From JAQICJ01 sp041686345 (GTDB lineage: Bacteria; Myxococcota_A; Polyangia; HGW-17), in NCBI GenBank assembly GCA_041686345.1, contig JAWLEA010000003.1:11712-75711 (forward strand): a DNA stretch of 64,000 nt, in the 5' to 3' direction. The notes under the pieces are model-generated. The model was not told the origin of the DNA and made no database searches. It worked only from the letters and a program-made list of their open reading frames with translations. Made by a program: the position numbers and the translations under genes. Shown here piece by piece: positions 27,415 to 37,394 of this stretch; position 1 is the stretch's first letter; each line of letters starts with the position of its first letter.

Positions 27415-29967
27415 TCAAAATTTAATAATTTTAGTAGTTGATTTCCCAGATTTGATGGTGACATAAAAGGTCTTTCTTTTGCCTTGGTCATTATTGATTA
27501 ATGTTACTTTATGTCTGCCGGAACTTAATTTTATTTTATTAGGTGTCCAGCCCTTTTTGGCACCATCTACGTATACTGTAGAACGAGGTCTGGAATTAAT
27601 CCTCAAATAACCACTTCCTCGGCTTACAGTTTTGCGCATAGTCTTGGGAGGTCGTTTGTTCATGACCTTTTTAACCATGATGGTCATGGAAGATGTAGAT
27701 GCTCCGCCGCTATTTTGGTTGGTTGAAGGAGGTGTGTATCGATTTGACGCAACTGCGGTTTCCTTTTCCTTGTTTAACTGGATTTGTTGATTCTGTCCCC
27801 AGGCGAGTTTTCCTTTAATATCCAACTTTATGGTTTTTGTCTGATAATCTGTTTTTTCAACCTTCAGCCAGTATTTTTTTTCAGGTGAGGGCTCAAATTG
27901 CAAATCCCCTTTATGGCTGTAATTACAAACTCCGGAAGTCGGCTCTGCATCTTTGGAAGTAACAACACAAACTCTGCTTTTGTCCGGCTTGACCTTGACC
28001 TTGACTGTTGCTTTTTTAGGCAAGAGTTTATAATCAATTTTGAGTTTTTCTCCCATTTTTTTTGTATAAACTTCTTTAAATCGATAGAATTTTCCATCTT
28101 TACCTATTTCTATTTTATAAGTGCCAGCCTTTATATCCATGCCTTTCCATGGTGTTTTGTCGGCATATTCTTTACCGTTGAGCCAAACGGTTGCACCTTT
28201 GGGTTCTCCGTTTATGTGGAGGTTGAAGACATTTTCATCGGGATCCAATTCCAGATTTTTATCAAAAATGTAATTAGCCGTGAGAATAATATCCTCTGTT
28301 ACTTTTTTGTAACCTTTTTTATCGAGAATTACTTTATATTTACCCGGTTTCAACTCTACCTCAAGAGGCGGCTCCCCGGGAACTTTGATCTGTTTGTTGC
28401 TACTGTCGGTAATTTGAACTTTTACTCCCTGAGCGGGAGAAGATTTGACTTTGAGCATAACTTTTTCTGATTCTGATTCCTTGAGTACAAAAAACCAGAC
28501 CAGAAATCCCGCCACCAGAACTGAAAGAAGAGCAGTGATCACAATGAGTACACCTTTTCCGCTTTTTTTCGGTTGGGCACTATAATATTCTGAAGCCGGA
28601 GCCGGCTGTTTTTCATAATTATAAGCCTCATTGGCTGTAGCTTCTGGTGGTTGCTGATATTGGGCATTATTGACCGGTTCACCCGGAACAGGAGGCCTTC
28701 GACCTGAGGGTTGAGCTTGCCTTGGTGGTGCATACTGCTGATTATAACCCGGTTGCAAATTAGGAGATTTGGGGGCTACAGGACGCTGTTCCGTCTGCTC
28801 CTCTGTCTCCAGCATATCTTCGGGCTTGTCATATAATTCTGTTTCTATATCTTCATCTTCTTCCCACCAACCATCACTTTGTACATTCTGTTGGGCTGAT
28901 GAAGCCGCCGGTGCACCTTTGTCGATCATTGGTGCAGGGCCATCAAGAAAATTGTTTTCCCCTTTACTGATTTTATTTTTCATCTGGGGAGTCATATTGA
29001 TTTTATTGTATTCTTCAAGATTGGCCTTGGCTGTCTGAAGATCTTTTTTGAAAATTTTCTTCATCCAGGAACTTAGATCTTTGCGGGAATAGAACTCACC
29101 ACTGGTGTACATGAAGGCCTGCAGCTCATCGTGCATCTCACTGGCAGTCTGATAACGCTCTTCCACATTCTTGGCCAAGGATTTCAGTACAATCTGTTCA
29201 AGTTGTTCCGGAATTTTAGTGTTATAAGTACTCGGTGGCAGTATTTCGACATTTTTGACCTTTTCCAGAGTGGAAAAATCGGATTCTCCCACAAAGAGTC
29301 TTTCTCCTGTGAGCAATTCATAAAGAACTATTCCCAAGGAAAAGATGTCTGAACGACGATCAAGGGGAAGTCCCCTGACCTGCTCCGGAGACATATATCC
29401 AAATTTGCCTTTGAGAATGCCGGCCTGGGTCTTGGAAGCTTTGCCGGCGGCTTTGGCTATTCCAAAATCGATTATCTTGACATCGCCTTCGTATGATACA
29501 AGTACATTTTGCGGACTGATATCACGATGAACAATACCAATCTGATTTCCATTGGAATCTTTTTTGTTGTGAGCGTAATCAAGACCCTCACATACTTTCA
29601 TGATGATGAAACATGCCTGGGCCAGACTCATGGGTTTTCTGCTGCTTCTGCACTTCTCAAAAATACTGCGAGCATCTTTGCCATGAACATATTCCATGGC
29701 AATATAATAAACGCCATTTTCCTGGTTGAGATCTGTGATTTGAGCAATATTGGGATGGTTGAGCTTTACAGATATTTTTGCCTCATCAATGAACATCTTT
29801 ATGAATTCTTCATCTTCGGCTATGTTCGGCAGAATTCTTTTGATTGCCACAAGTTTTTCAAAGCCGTCGGAACCAAATGACTTGGCCAGAAAAACTTCAG
29901 CCATTCCTCCTACGTTTATTCTTTCCAGCAGATAATATTTTCCAAATGGTCGTGGCTTCTTGCTCAT
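27415..29967 (-). CDS. Membrane Ser/Thr protein kinase with periplasmic PEGA domains
   Basis: 850 residues, GAGGAG close before the ATG. The kinase domain (about 8-270) is complete: INVGGMAEVFLA P-loop, AIKRI lysine, HRDISPQN catalytic loop and IDFGIAKA. HRDxSPQN is the form common in myxobacteria. A Pro/Gln-rich linker leads to one transmembrane helix near residue 475, then four PEGA-like repeats outside (for example GYLRINSRPRSTVYVDG). PEGA domains are thought to bind envelope surface components, so the kinase may sense envelope state. A small secreted protein and the FHA protein follow in the same direction. Confidence 0.95.
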   Translation of the reverse strand: MSKKPRPFGKYYLLERINVGGMAEVFLAKSFGSDGFEKLVAIKRILPNIAEDEEFIKMFIDEAKISVKLNHPNIAQITDLNQENGVYYIAMEYVHGKDARSIFEKCRSSRKPMSLAQACFIIMKVCEGLDYAHNKKDSNGNQIGIVHRDISPQNVLVSYEGDVKIIDFGIAKAAGKASKTQAGILKGKFGYMSPEQVRGLPLDRRSDIFSLGIVLYELLTGERLFVGESDFSTLEKVKNVEILPPSTYNTKIPEQLEQIVLKSLAKNVEERYQTASEMHDELQAFMYTSGEFYSRKDLSSWMKKIFKKDLQTAKANLEEYNKINMTPQMKNKISKGENNFLDGPAPMIDKGAPAASSAQQNVQSDGWWEEDEDIETELYDKPEDMLETEEQTEQRPVAPKSPNLQPGYNQQYAPPRQAQPSGRRPPVPGEPVNNAQYQQPPEATANEAYNYEKQPAPASEYYSAQPKKSGKGVLIVITALLSVLVAGFLVWFFVLKESESEKVMLKVKSSPAQGVKVQITDSSNKQIKVPGEPPLEVELKPGKYKVILDKKGYKKVTEDIILTANYIFDKNLELDPDENVFNLHINGEPKGATVWLNGKEYADKTPWKGMDIKAGTYKIEIGKDGKFYRFKEVYTKKMGEKLKIDYKLLPKKATVKVKVKPDKSRVCVVTSKDAEPTSGVCNYSHKGDLQFEPSPEKKYWLKVEKTDYQTKTIKLDIKGKLAWGQNQQIQLNKEKETAVASNRYTPPSTNQNSGGASTSSMTIMVKKVMNKRPPKTMRKTVSRGSGYLRINSRPRSTVYVDGAKKGWTPNKIKLSSGRHKVTLINNDQGKRKTFYVTIKSGKSTTKIIKF

Positions 29968-30215
29968 GAGCTCCTCACAAATTGGTTGTTCAGCTGTAGA
30001 TTATAAATTTTTATTTTAGTTGTCAATTGGATAGTTCAACCAGAACATAAAATTCTAACTATAATTTTACCTTTCGAAAAAATCATTATAGTTGTAATTG
30101 GCTTACATAGCTATCTGAACCTGCAGAAAACAAGTTTTTTGTCAAAATATCAACTTGGAAGCAAAAGGAAACAAATCTTGTGTTGAAATTTGATTTTCAA
30201 TAATAACTTGATTTT

Positions 30216-31358
30216 TTAACTGTTAAACTCCTCCAGTTTGAATCCTTCCTTTTCAAGTTTACAGCCGGCAACTCCTTTTCCGGAAACCAGAACCCCATTT
30301 CGATACACCTTCGATAAACTGCAACTGGGGCTTTTTGATTTCAAGAATATTTTATTTACCTTTGCCTGATTCAAAACAACCAGCAATTTTTGTACTCCCC
30401 TGATCATCGCTTTGTTCATATTTTTCCCATCACAATCTTGCAAACCATCAGATTCGGACCATACTCTGCAACCGTCCCCCTTGATAAACTCCATTTTTTT
30501 ACGGGGAATAAACAATCCGGCCATAACTTCAGGACAAATCGGTAAAACCATTTTCTCCTGAACTTGCTTTAAAACTTCAGGACAACTTTTGGACAAACCG
30601 TCATAACGACAGGGAATACCTAAACCACAGGCACTTACAGCAACTTTTTTTCTTTTGGAGTTTGTGAATTTTCCCAGGAATTCTTCATATTTATTTGAAT
30701 AATGCAAGGCACAGAAATCTTCGTAATAGGGTTTTGTCTTTTCAGAAAGTTTGATCTTTTTAACCTTTCTGTCTTTCAACCGATATTCGTTGCGACAGAA
30801 TTTGTCGAGCACAAAAGGATAGAGTTTGTGTTCCTCAACCAGAATAGAATCCTTCAGTTCTTCGAGACTGCATGAATCAGGAACTGCAACAATCTCCTGC
30901 TCAAGAACAGGACCTGTATCCATACTGGCGTCAACCAGGTGAACACTGCACCCAGAATATCTTACTCCATAGTCATAAGCCTGTTTCTGCGCGTTCAATC
31001 CTTTGAATGAAGGTAGAAGGGAGGGGTGGATATTCAAAATTCGATTGGGAAAAGCTGCCAGCAGAGTCTTACCGACAATTCTCATAAAACCTGCCAGGAC
31101 GATAACTTCAATTTTTTCTTCCTGCAATTTTTCGAGAATTGCCGCTTCATATTCTTTTTTTCCGGGATAATCAGTTGGGGGGAAAAAAACTGCCGGCAAG
31201 TTGCGTTTTTTTGCTTTTGCAAGAGCTGGTGCCGAAGGATTGTCAGATATTACCAGTTTTATCTGATAAGCAACATCATGTTTCTGAGCATAATCAAACA
31301 GAGCTTCAAAATTAGAACCCCGCCCGGAAACGAAAACTGCTGTTTTTCTGATAATCAT
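30216..31358 (-). CDS. purN: PurN-DUF523 fusion: GAR transformylase plus TudS-like domain
   Basis: 380 residues, where PurN alone is about 200. Residues 1-200 are phosphoribosylglycinamide formyltransferase, with SGRGSNFEAL, the catalytic Asn and His in ILNIHPSLLPSFKG and Asp in VDASMDTGPV. Residues about 225-375 are a DUF523 domain: VSACGLGIPCRYDG, PICPEVMAGLFIPR and SPSCS, whose three cysteines match the Fe-S ligands of TudS thiouracil desulfurases. The ATG overlaps the purM stop (ATGA). The first half makes formylglycinamide ribotide in purine synthesis; the job of the second half here is inferred only. Confidence 0.93.
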   Translation of the reverse strand: MIIRKTAVFVSGRGSNFEALFDYAQKHDVAYQIKLVISDNPSAPALAKAKKRNLPAVFFPPTDYPGKKEYEAAILEKLQEEKIEVIVLAGFMRIVGKTLLAAFPNRILNIHPSLLPSFKGLNAQKQAYDYGVRYSGCSVHLVDASMDTGPVLEQEIVAVPDSCSLEELKDSILVEEHKLYPFVLDKFCRNEYRLKDRKVKKIKLSEKTKPYYEDFCALHYSNKYEEFLGKFTNSKRKKVAVSACGLGIPCRYDGLSKSCPEVLKQVQEKMVLPICPEVMAGLFIPRKKMEFIKGDGCRVWSESDGLQDCDGKNMNKAMIRGVQKLLVVLNQAKVNKIFLKSKSPSCSLSKVYRNGVLVSGKGVAGCKLEKEGFKLEEFNS

Positions 31359-32392
31359 CTTATGAACCTGGTTTCCTTTCCCTCTTTTCTTTCACTTATG
31401 GAACCAACAATATAACTGGAAAAACCGGACTTGGAGAGCAATTTTTCAGTCCTTTCCCGATTTTCAGGTGCTATGACCAAAATATAACCTATCCCCATAT
31501 TGAAAGTTCTCACCATCTCATCAAATTCCACACCGGCTTCACTGATGATCTTGAAAATCGGGGGAACAGGCCAGGATCCCATGCGGATATCAACTCCAAG
31601 ACCTTCGGGAAGAGTGCGGGAAGGATTTTCTACTAGACCTCCTCCTGTGATGTGAGCCATGGTTTTTACCAGATCATTTTCCAGCAGAGTTTTAACCTGG
31701 TTTGCATAAATTTTTGTAGGTTGCAACAAGAGTTCTCCAACTCTTTTGTTTAATTCGGGAATAATTGTATCAACCCTATTACCTAAAATCTCGAAAAATA
31801 CTTTTCTTGCCAAACTGTATCCATTGGAATGTAGACCGGAAGATGGCAGACCTAAAATCAAATCACCTGCTTTCACCAAATCAGGATCGGGTATTTTTGC
31901 TTTCTCAACCACTCCGACTGCAAATCCGGCGAGATCATACTCCCCAGGCTGGTAAAAATCCGGCAGTTCAGCTGTTTCTCCACCTAAAAGAGCAACCTGA
32001 CAGGAATTACAGGCCCGATTAATCCCCTGAATAACTTCAGATGCAGCATCAACCTCAAGATGAGATGTTGCCAGATAATCCAGGAAAAACAAGGGATTAG
32101 CTCCAGTTACCAGAATATCATTAACACTCATCGCCACCAGATCCTGACCAATTGTATCATGTTTATCCATGGCAAAGGCGATTTTTAACTTGGTTCCTAC
32201 TCCATCTGTTGATGATACCAAGATCGGTTCCTTATATTTGTCAGACAGTGAAAAAAGTCCGGCAAAACCTCCCGGAACTGACAGATTTGCCCCCCTGACA
32301 TTGCTCTTTGTCATTTGAGAAATTCTGTGAACTAATTCATTTCCCTTGTCTATATCAACTCCTGAACTCTTGTAGGTCAAATTATTTTTCAT
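31355..32392 (-). CDS. purM: Phosphoribosylformylglycinamidine cyclo-ligase (AIR synthetase)
   Basis: 345 residues, normal for PurM, which closes the imidazole ring in purine synthesis. Family motifs: SGVDIDKGN at the start, STDGVGTKLKIA, AMSVNDIL, GGETAELPDFY and GLHSNGYSLAR. It is followed by the purN fusion with a 4-base overlap, a standard purMN operon. Only GGTGAT resembles a Shine-Dalgarno. No purine riboswitch is visible in the 130 bases upstream. Confidence 0.97.
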   Translation of the reverse strand: MKNNLTYKSSGVDIDKGNELVHRISQMTKSNVRGANLSVPGGFAGLFSLSDKYKEPILVSSTDGVGTKLKIAFAMDKHDTIGQDLVAMSVNDILVTGANPLFFLDYLATSHLEVDAASEVIQGINRACNSCQVALLGGETAELPDFYQPGEYDLAGFAVGVVEKAKIPDPDLVKAGDLILGLPSSGLHSNGYSLARKVFFEILGNRVDTIIPELNKRVGELLLQPTKIYANQVKTLLENDLVKTMAHITGGGLVENPSRTLPEGLGVDIRMGSWPVPPIFKIISEAGVEFDEMVRTFNMGIGYILVIAPENRERTEKLLSKSGFSSYIVGSISERKEGKETRFIR

Positions 32393-32522
32393 TTAATCAC
32401 CATTGGGAAAATTAAAAATTATTGCAATCCATAATTGAAAAAATACAATTCCAGAAAGGACATAAATTATTTCAGAAATAAAAAAACTCTTTTGGAGCAA
32501 AAAGAAAAATAAGAGCTTTAAA

Positions 32523-33266
32523 TTAATCTATAGTGGAATTATTGGTGGAAGTATCTTCGACAGCAGGACAACGATAAGGAATATCGGCATCTGAGGCCTT
32601 AGAGTCAAAACAACAGTGCAACTCTTCATCCTGAGTTTTATTGCAACTGTGTCCTTGATTCAAAGTATCAGGAAAAACGGCCGTATCACAGGGACCTATA
32701 TTTTTAACCAGACATCCGTAACAAACGGTTATGGGAAAGGAGATCTTGTTGGTTTCAATTTCTGATCCGCCTATCTCTCCAACAATCTGAACTGAAGCAA
32801 AAACCTCAACAAATTGACCTTCTTGAATATTCAATCTTTCAGCCACATTGGGATGAATCAGGTTAACCTGCACGGATCTGGTTTCATCAGGAGGGATAGT
32901 AACAAAGGTAGAATCTGAAAATTTGGTATATTCACTACCAAGATCTGATCCGGTTGAACCCAAACTCAGAGAAACATTTGCCTGCTTTATCTCTACTTTG
33001 TTCAACTCTATACCATTGCTTTCAACAGTTGAAGTCAAATTGTTCTCAACTACAAACCACCCAATATATTGAGGATCAAGACCATATCTTTCACCTCCGA
33101 CATCGATAATTCCATGGGAAAGAAAATCCGTTGAAACCTGATTGGAAGCTGTACATCCTTCTTCAGGAGCTTGATTCTGAACAATTACCAGCGAAGAACT
33201 GTTTTCGGCACAGCTTCCAATTGCCATCGCCAGTAAAACCAGGATAAATTTATGAAAATTTTTCAT
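32523..33266 (-). CDS. Cys-rich lipoprotein at the end of the pil operon
   Basis: 247 residues with GAGG before the ATG. The lipobox is AIGSC. It starts 15 bases after pilQ, so it is probably the last gene of pilMNOPQ. The middle is beta-rich (IELNKVEIKQANVSLSLGS); the C-terminal third has seven cysteines, including CYGCLVKNIGPC and HCCFD. Not a known pilotin by sequence. Operon position makes a role in secretin assembly possible but unproven. Confidence 0.75.
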   Translation of the reverse strand: MKNFHKFILVLLAMAIGSCAENSSSLVIVQNQAPEEGCTASNQVSTDFLSHGIIDVGGERYGLDPQYIGWFVVENNLTSTVESNGIELNKVEIKQANVSLSLGSTGSDLGSEYTKFSDSTFVTIPPDETRSVQVNLIHPNVAERLNIQEGQFVEVFASVQIVGEIGGSEIETNKISFPITVCYGCLVKNIGPCDTAVFPDTLNQGHSCNKTQDEELHCCFDSKASDADIPYRCPAVEDTSTNNSTID

Positions 33267-33281
33267 GATACAACCTCTTCT

Positions 33282-36200
33282 CTATTTCTTACTTACCACA
33301 CTTGAACGATTTAGCACTCTGGGAGTAATAAAAATCAGGATTTCACTGCGGTTATCTCTCTTATATTTGCTTTTGAACAACCACCCAACTACTGGTATGT
33401 CGGCAAACCAGGGTACTTTTCTGTAAACCAGAGTGGATTGCCTTTTGTAAATACCACCAATTACGGCAGTATCTCCACTTTTTACCAGCATCTGTGTTTC
33501 CGCTGATTTTTTGGCTATACCCAAAGAACCATCTGCACCTCTGTTGGTTTCATCTGGTTCATCTTTGGTTACTTTGACTTTGATTTTTACATTATTGTCA
33601 TTGGTAACATGAGGTGTTACAGCCAATGAAAGCACCGCCTGTTTCATAATTACCGTATTTCCCTGAGCACTGCTCTGGGGATAGGGGATTTCCACACCCT
33701 GACTGATCTTGGCTTCCACATTATCCAGAGTGGTGATTTTGGGAGTCGCAATAGAACGAACGTGACCAACTTCCTCCATGGCTGAAAGCCTCAGATTTAT
33801 ATTAACAGCTCCCGCCAAAGAACCCAAAGTCATTCCCAAAGCACCACCGGAACCCTGTCCGGTAGAAGCAGGAAGGTTTACAGCAAAATCAGGATTGGCG
33901 GCTCCGGCGGAATCAACACCACTAGCATTGGTAAGTTGATCCATGTTACCGCCAGCCATACCGATATTACTGGGAAAGATCAATCCGGTCGGATTACCGT
34001 TGGCTGAATTGGCCAGAACACTTCCACCCCACTGAACCCCGATTTCTCTCAGGAAAGTAGATTCCGCCTCAACAATCCTGGCTTCAATCTGAACCTGAGG
34101 AGTAGGCATGTCAAGAGAATTGATCAACTTGCGGGCAACTTTCAACTTGGCGGGAACATCAGTATAAATAATAACATTGGTTCTCTTATCGAATGAAACC
34201 TTGCCACGGTCACTTTTGATGTTTTCAGTTATGGATTTGGATATTTCCTCTGCATCAGCATAATTGATGGGAATCAATCTGGTTTCTGTCTTTATCATTC
34301 TTACTTTGGTCTTGGTTTTGGCCAGACGTTCCTCCCTTTCTTTTTTCATCTGATCCATGGTGATAACCCGGATGATCTTACCTCCTTCATAGGACCAGCT
34401 CAATCCTTTGGATTTCAAAATCACGTCAAAAGCACGATCAACTCGGACATTGTTCAACTTGATCGAAATCGTTCCTTTAACTTCATCGGGGATTACAACA
34501 TTTCTGCCCCAAACTTCAGCCACAAGCCTGATTACATTATGAATATCGGCATCTTTAAAATCAAGATCGACAAAACGTCCCTTGTATTTTCTTTTGCCGC
34601 CTCCACTTCTACTTGTCTTTTTACTCTTTCTTTTCTTCAAATAAGGACGCTTGCGACGGGAAGAAGCTGCCGGGAGTTTAGCAGTTGTTTTTTTGAGAGC
34701 AGTACGATAACTGGCAACTCTGGTGGGAGCTACTTTTTTGGATTTCTGCTGCTTATATCTTCTTACTTCGGCAACAGTTTTGGGAATCAGTACCACAATT
34801 TTGCCTTTTCTTCTTCTTATCTGGGCTTTTCGCACTCCTCTGGTATTGATTTTCAATTCCGCTACCGGCTCTTTAGTCTGAGTTTTGTTCCAAGTGAGGA
34901 AATTTTTAATAGGACCATCATAGGCCTCTGTATCAACTTTTCTGTTCAATTTTTTCGAAAATTTAGCTCCCTTTATCTTGAAACTAAAAAGTTTGTCTTT
35001 ATGAAAGATTTTGCCGGGAGCCTGCTTGCCCTTGAAAGACAAGATAACCTGGTGGGACCAGGGTGAATTTTTAAATTGGACTTTATTAATAAGAGCCAAT
35101 AGTTTTCCACTGTATCCGGAGCTGTTTTTGACTTTTTCGATCTTTCTCTTCCTGGACTCAATGGTACGTACTTTTTTAATAAGTTCCTGACGAGTCTTTT
35201 TAAGTTTTTGCAATTTTTGTTTAATTTTACTTATATCCGCCTGCAGATTCTGTTTTTTTGATTTCTTTTTATTTTCATAATTTTTGATCTGAGACAATAA
35301 GCGGGCTTTTTTTCTGTTGAGTTTTTTGAATCTGGATAGAAGTTGACTTCTTTCATCCTTCAATTCTTTAATTTCACTCTTTCTGGCTGTTACTTTCTGT
35401 TTGAGTCTGGTGGCCGTTTTATTTAATTCTTCCAGTTCTTTTTCTTTGATTGTTTTGCGGCGAGATAACCACCCCAAGCCCTTTTTGACCTTGGCCAACT
35501 TTTTGCTTATCCGATCAAAAATTCTGGATTTGTTTTTGATTGCTTTTTTAATCTTGGCTAATTCTCTGGTTTTTTCTCTGGCATCGAGATTGAGAGATTC
35601 TAAATTTTCTTTGGATTTCCTAATTTTTTTTCTGATCAAATCTCTGTTGCGGCTGAGTTGGCTTACCTCCATCCTGATTTCAAGATAACGGGAACGTTTT
35701 TTGCTGAATTTGGTATTCATCGTCTTGATTTTGTTTTTAACCTGTTCCAATTCAGACTCTCTCTTATCAACCAGTTTCTTCCAGTAATCAGCTTTACGGC
35801 TTAATTTTTTAATTTCTTTGATCCTTTTTAACTGACGAGCTTTCATACGACGGGTTTGAACTTTGTTTCCCTCTTCTTTCAATTTCTGCAATTTCAACTT
35901 TTCCTGTGCCAGCAACTTACGGTGTTTTTTTCTCAACGCTTTAAGAGTTGACAAAAGTTTCACCTCTTTACCTTTCACTGATTCAAGCTGGTTTAAATCT
36001 TTACGTTGCTTTTTAATCAGATTATTCAAACGGCTTTTGAGTTGCCTGGCTGCCTGAACTTTTTCCTGTTCGGTCTTTGCTAACTGTTTCATCTTCAAAT
36101 GCAGATTTCTTGCTTTTTGGGTTTTGTCTTTGATAAAACTCGAAAGGCTGGCTTTTTTATTAACAATATTACCAAGCTGCTCTCTCTTGTTTTTCAAAGA

Positions 36201-37394
36201 TAATAATTCCTGTTCAAGTCTGTTTTTCTTCCGAGCCAATTTGTTGTTTTTCTTATTCAACTTGTTTATACGTTTTACCAGAGCTGTTTTTTGTTCCTGC
36301 AAATTCTTTTTTAATGATTTAAAACGTTTTTCTTCTCGATTGCACAATTCTTGTAATTTTTTTCTTCTGGCAGTAAAAACTTTGAGTTCTTTGCGAGTAG
36401 AAGCAAGTTTGCTCCGGGAACTTTTTAATCTTCTTTTCAAAAACTTCAGACGATTTTTCAATTGTTTACCGATGGTCTGGTTTTTATTTTTCATGTTCCG
36501 GATCTTTTTTGCCAGCTTTTTCAACCTGGATTTATCCTGGCCAATTTTTGCCAAAAGTTCTCCCTTGGTTTTTTGCCTGGATTGAAAAGATTGATTAATC
36601 CCGGCCAGCTTTTTCATATTTTCTTTTCTGCTGTCTTGGATTTTATCTACCTTCTGTCTCAATTTTTTGATTTTTATTTTGATTTTTCTTTCAACCAGAC
36701 GTGTTTTCTTAAGTTGGTTCTTCGCTGATTTCAAGTTGTTTTCCAGCTCAATTCTTTTATTTTTGAGTTCTGCAACCTCACGACGGGATTTTTTGATCTT
36801 ATTCTGCAGCTTTATATTTTTTCTGTTTTTCTGACGAAATTTGTTTAAAGTGCTTTTTAATTTTCTCTGATATTCAAGTTGCTTTTTCTGTGCTGAATCA
36901 AGCTGTTTCCTCATTGAGTTGAGTTGGGTCTTCATCTTCTCGATCTTGATTTTAATCAAACTGGATTTGGTAACCCGAGACCGATCCAAATAAATTTCCA
37001 ATTTTACTTTGGAACCATTGGAATTGATTCTGTATTTCACCATTGAATCTAGATTAAAAACAACCTGCGATACTCGCTGATTTCCTCTCTTCATATTTTT
37101 ACAGTTCACAGAAGTTACCACAGAAGATTTCATGTCTCCGGGCAAGCATTTTTTAATGTAGGTATGGGATAATTCTATGACTAATCTTCTGGGATTTTTC
37201 AATTTGAAAGCACTGAAGGTAGCAGGTCTGGAACCCCAAAAAGTTATCGATTCTTTGTAGAGATCAGATTTAGTCGAGATATTCCTGATTAAATTAAGTT
37301 TATTATTTTTTGCTTTGACTCTGAATGGAAGCAGAAAAGTCAGAAAGAGAAAAACCGCAATTCCTGTTTTTCCTGATAATTTAATGATATTCAT
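33282..37394 (-). CDS. pilQ: Type IV pilus secretin PilQ with giant coiled-coil insert
   Basis: 1370 residues; PilQ is usually about 650-950. GGAGGAG precedes the ATG, which overlaps pilP by 4 bases. Order: signal peptide; an AMIN domain (about 30-135); Lys/Arg-rich heptad-like coiled coil (about 140-755); a second AMIN-like domain (about 765-875); a basic linker; STN/N0 domain from about 935 (VDLDFKDADIHNVIRLVAE); N1; and the secretin pore (about 1105-1365) ending VPWFADIPVVGWLFKSK and EILIFITPRVL. Multimers form the outer-membrane channel for the pilus. The coiled coil is highly basic and lacks long breaks; see findings. Confidence 0.95.
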   Translation of the reverse strand: MNIIKLSGKTGIAVFLFLTFLLPFRVKAKNNKLNLIRNISTKSDLYKESITFWGSRPATFSAFKLKNPRRLVIELSHTYIKKCLPGDMKSSVVTSVNCKNMKRGNQRVSQVVFNLDSMVKYRINSNGSKVKLEIYLDRSRVTKSSLIKIKIEKMKTQLNSMRKQLDSAQKKQLEYQRKLKSTLNKFRQKNRKNIKLQNKIKKSRREVAELKNKRIELENNLKSAKNQLKKTRLVERKIKIKIKKLRQKVDKIQDSRKENMKKLAGINQSFQSRQKTKGELLAKIGQDKSRLKKLAKKIRNMKNKNQTIGKQLKNRLKFLKRRLKSSRSKLASTRKELKVFTARRKKLQELCNREEKRFKSLKKNLQEQKTALVKRINKLNKKNNKLARKKNRLEQELLSLKNKREQLGNIVNKKASLSSFIKDKTQKARNLHLKMKQLAKTEQEKVQAARQLKSRLNNLIKKQRKDLNQLESVKGKEVKLLSTLKALRKKHRKLLAQEKLKLQKLKEEGNKVQTRRMKARQLKRIKEIKKLSRKADYWKKLVDKRESELEQVKNKIKTMNTKFSKKRSRYLEIRMEVSQLSRNRDLIRKKIRKSKENLESLNLDAREKTRELAKIKKAIKNKSRIFDRISKKLAKVKKGLGWLSRRKTIKEKELEELNKTATRLKQKVTARKSEIKELKDERSQLLSRFKKLNRKKARLLSQIKNYENKKKSKKQNLQADISKIKQKLQKLKKTRQELIKKVRTIESRKRKIEKVKNSSGYSGKLLALINKVQFKNSPWSHQVILSFKGKQAPGKIFHKDKLFSFKIKGAKFSKKLNRKVDTEAYDGPIKNFLTWNKTQTKEPVAELKINTRGVRKAQIRRRKGKIVVLIPKTVAEVRRYKQQKSKKVAPTRVASYRTALKKTTAKLPAASSRRKRPYLKKRKSKKTSRSGGGKRKYKGRFVDLDFKDADIHNVIRLVAEVWGRNVVIPDEVKGTISIKLNNVRVDRAFDVILKSKGLSWSYEGGKIIRVITMDQMKKEREERLAKTKTKVRMIKTETRLIPINYADAEEISKSITENIKSDRGKVSFDKRTNVIIYTDVPAKLKVARKLINSLDMPTPQVQIEARIVEAESTFLREIGVQWGGSVLANSANGNPTGLIFPSNIGMAGGNMDQLTNASGVDSAGAANPDFAVNLPASTGQGSGGALGMTLGSLAGAVNINLRLSAMEEVGHVRSIATPKITTLDNVEAKISQGVEIPYPQSSAQGNTVIMKQAVLSLAVTPHVTNDNNVKIKVKVTKDEPDETNRGADGSLGIAKKSAETQMLVKSGDTAVIGGIYKRQSTLVYRKVPWFADIPVVGWLFKSKYKRDNRSEILIFITPRVLNRSSVVSKK

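Noticed and set aside
32486..32520. Terminator after the pil operon lipoprotein gene
   Set aside because: The possible stem is only 5 bp with a ~20-base loop; not convincing.
34539..36585. Several plus-strand ORFs of 60-175 codons opposite pilQ
   Set aside because: They are antisense shadows of Lys-rich coiled-coil codons; composition is Phe/Leu/Ser-rich as expected of the complement.
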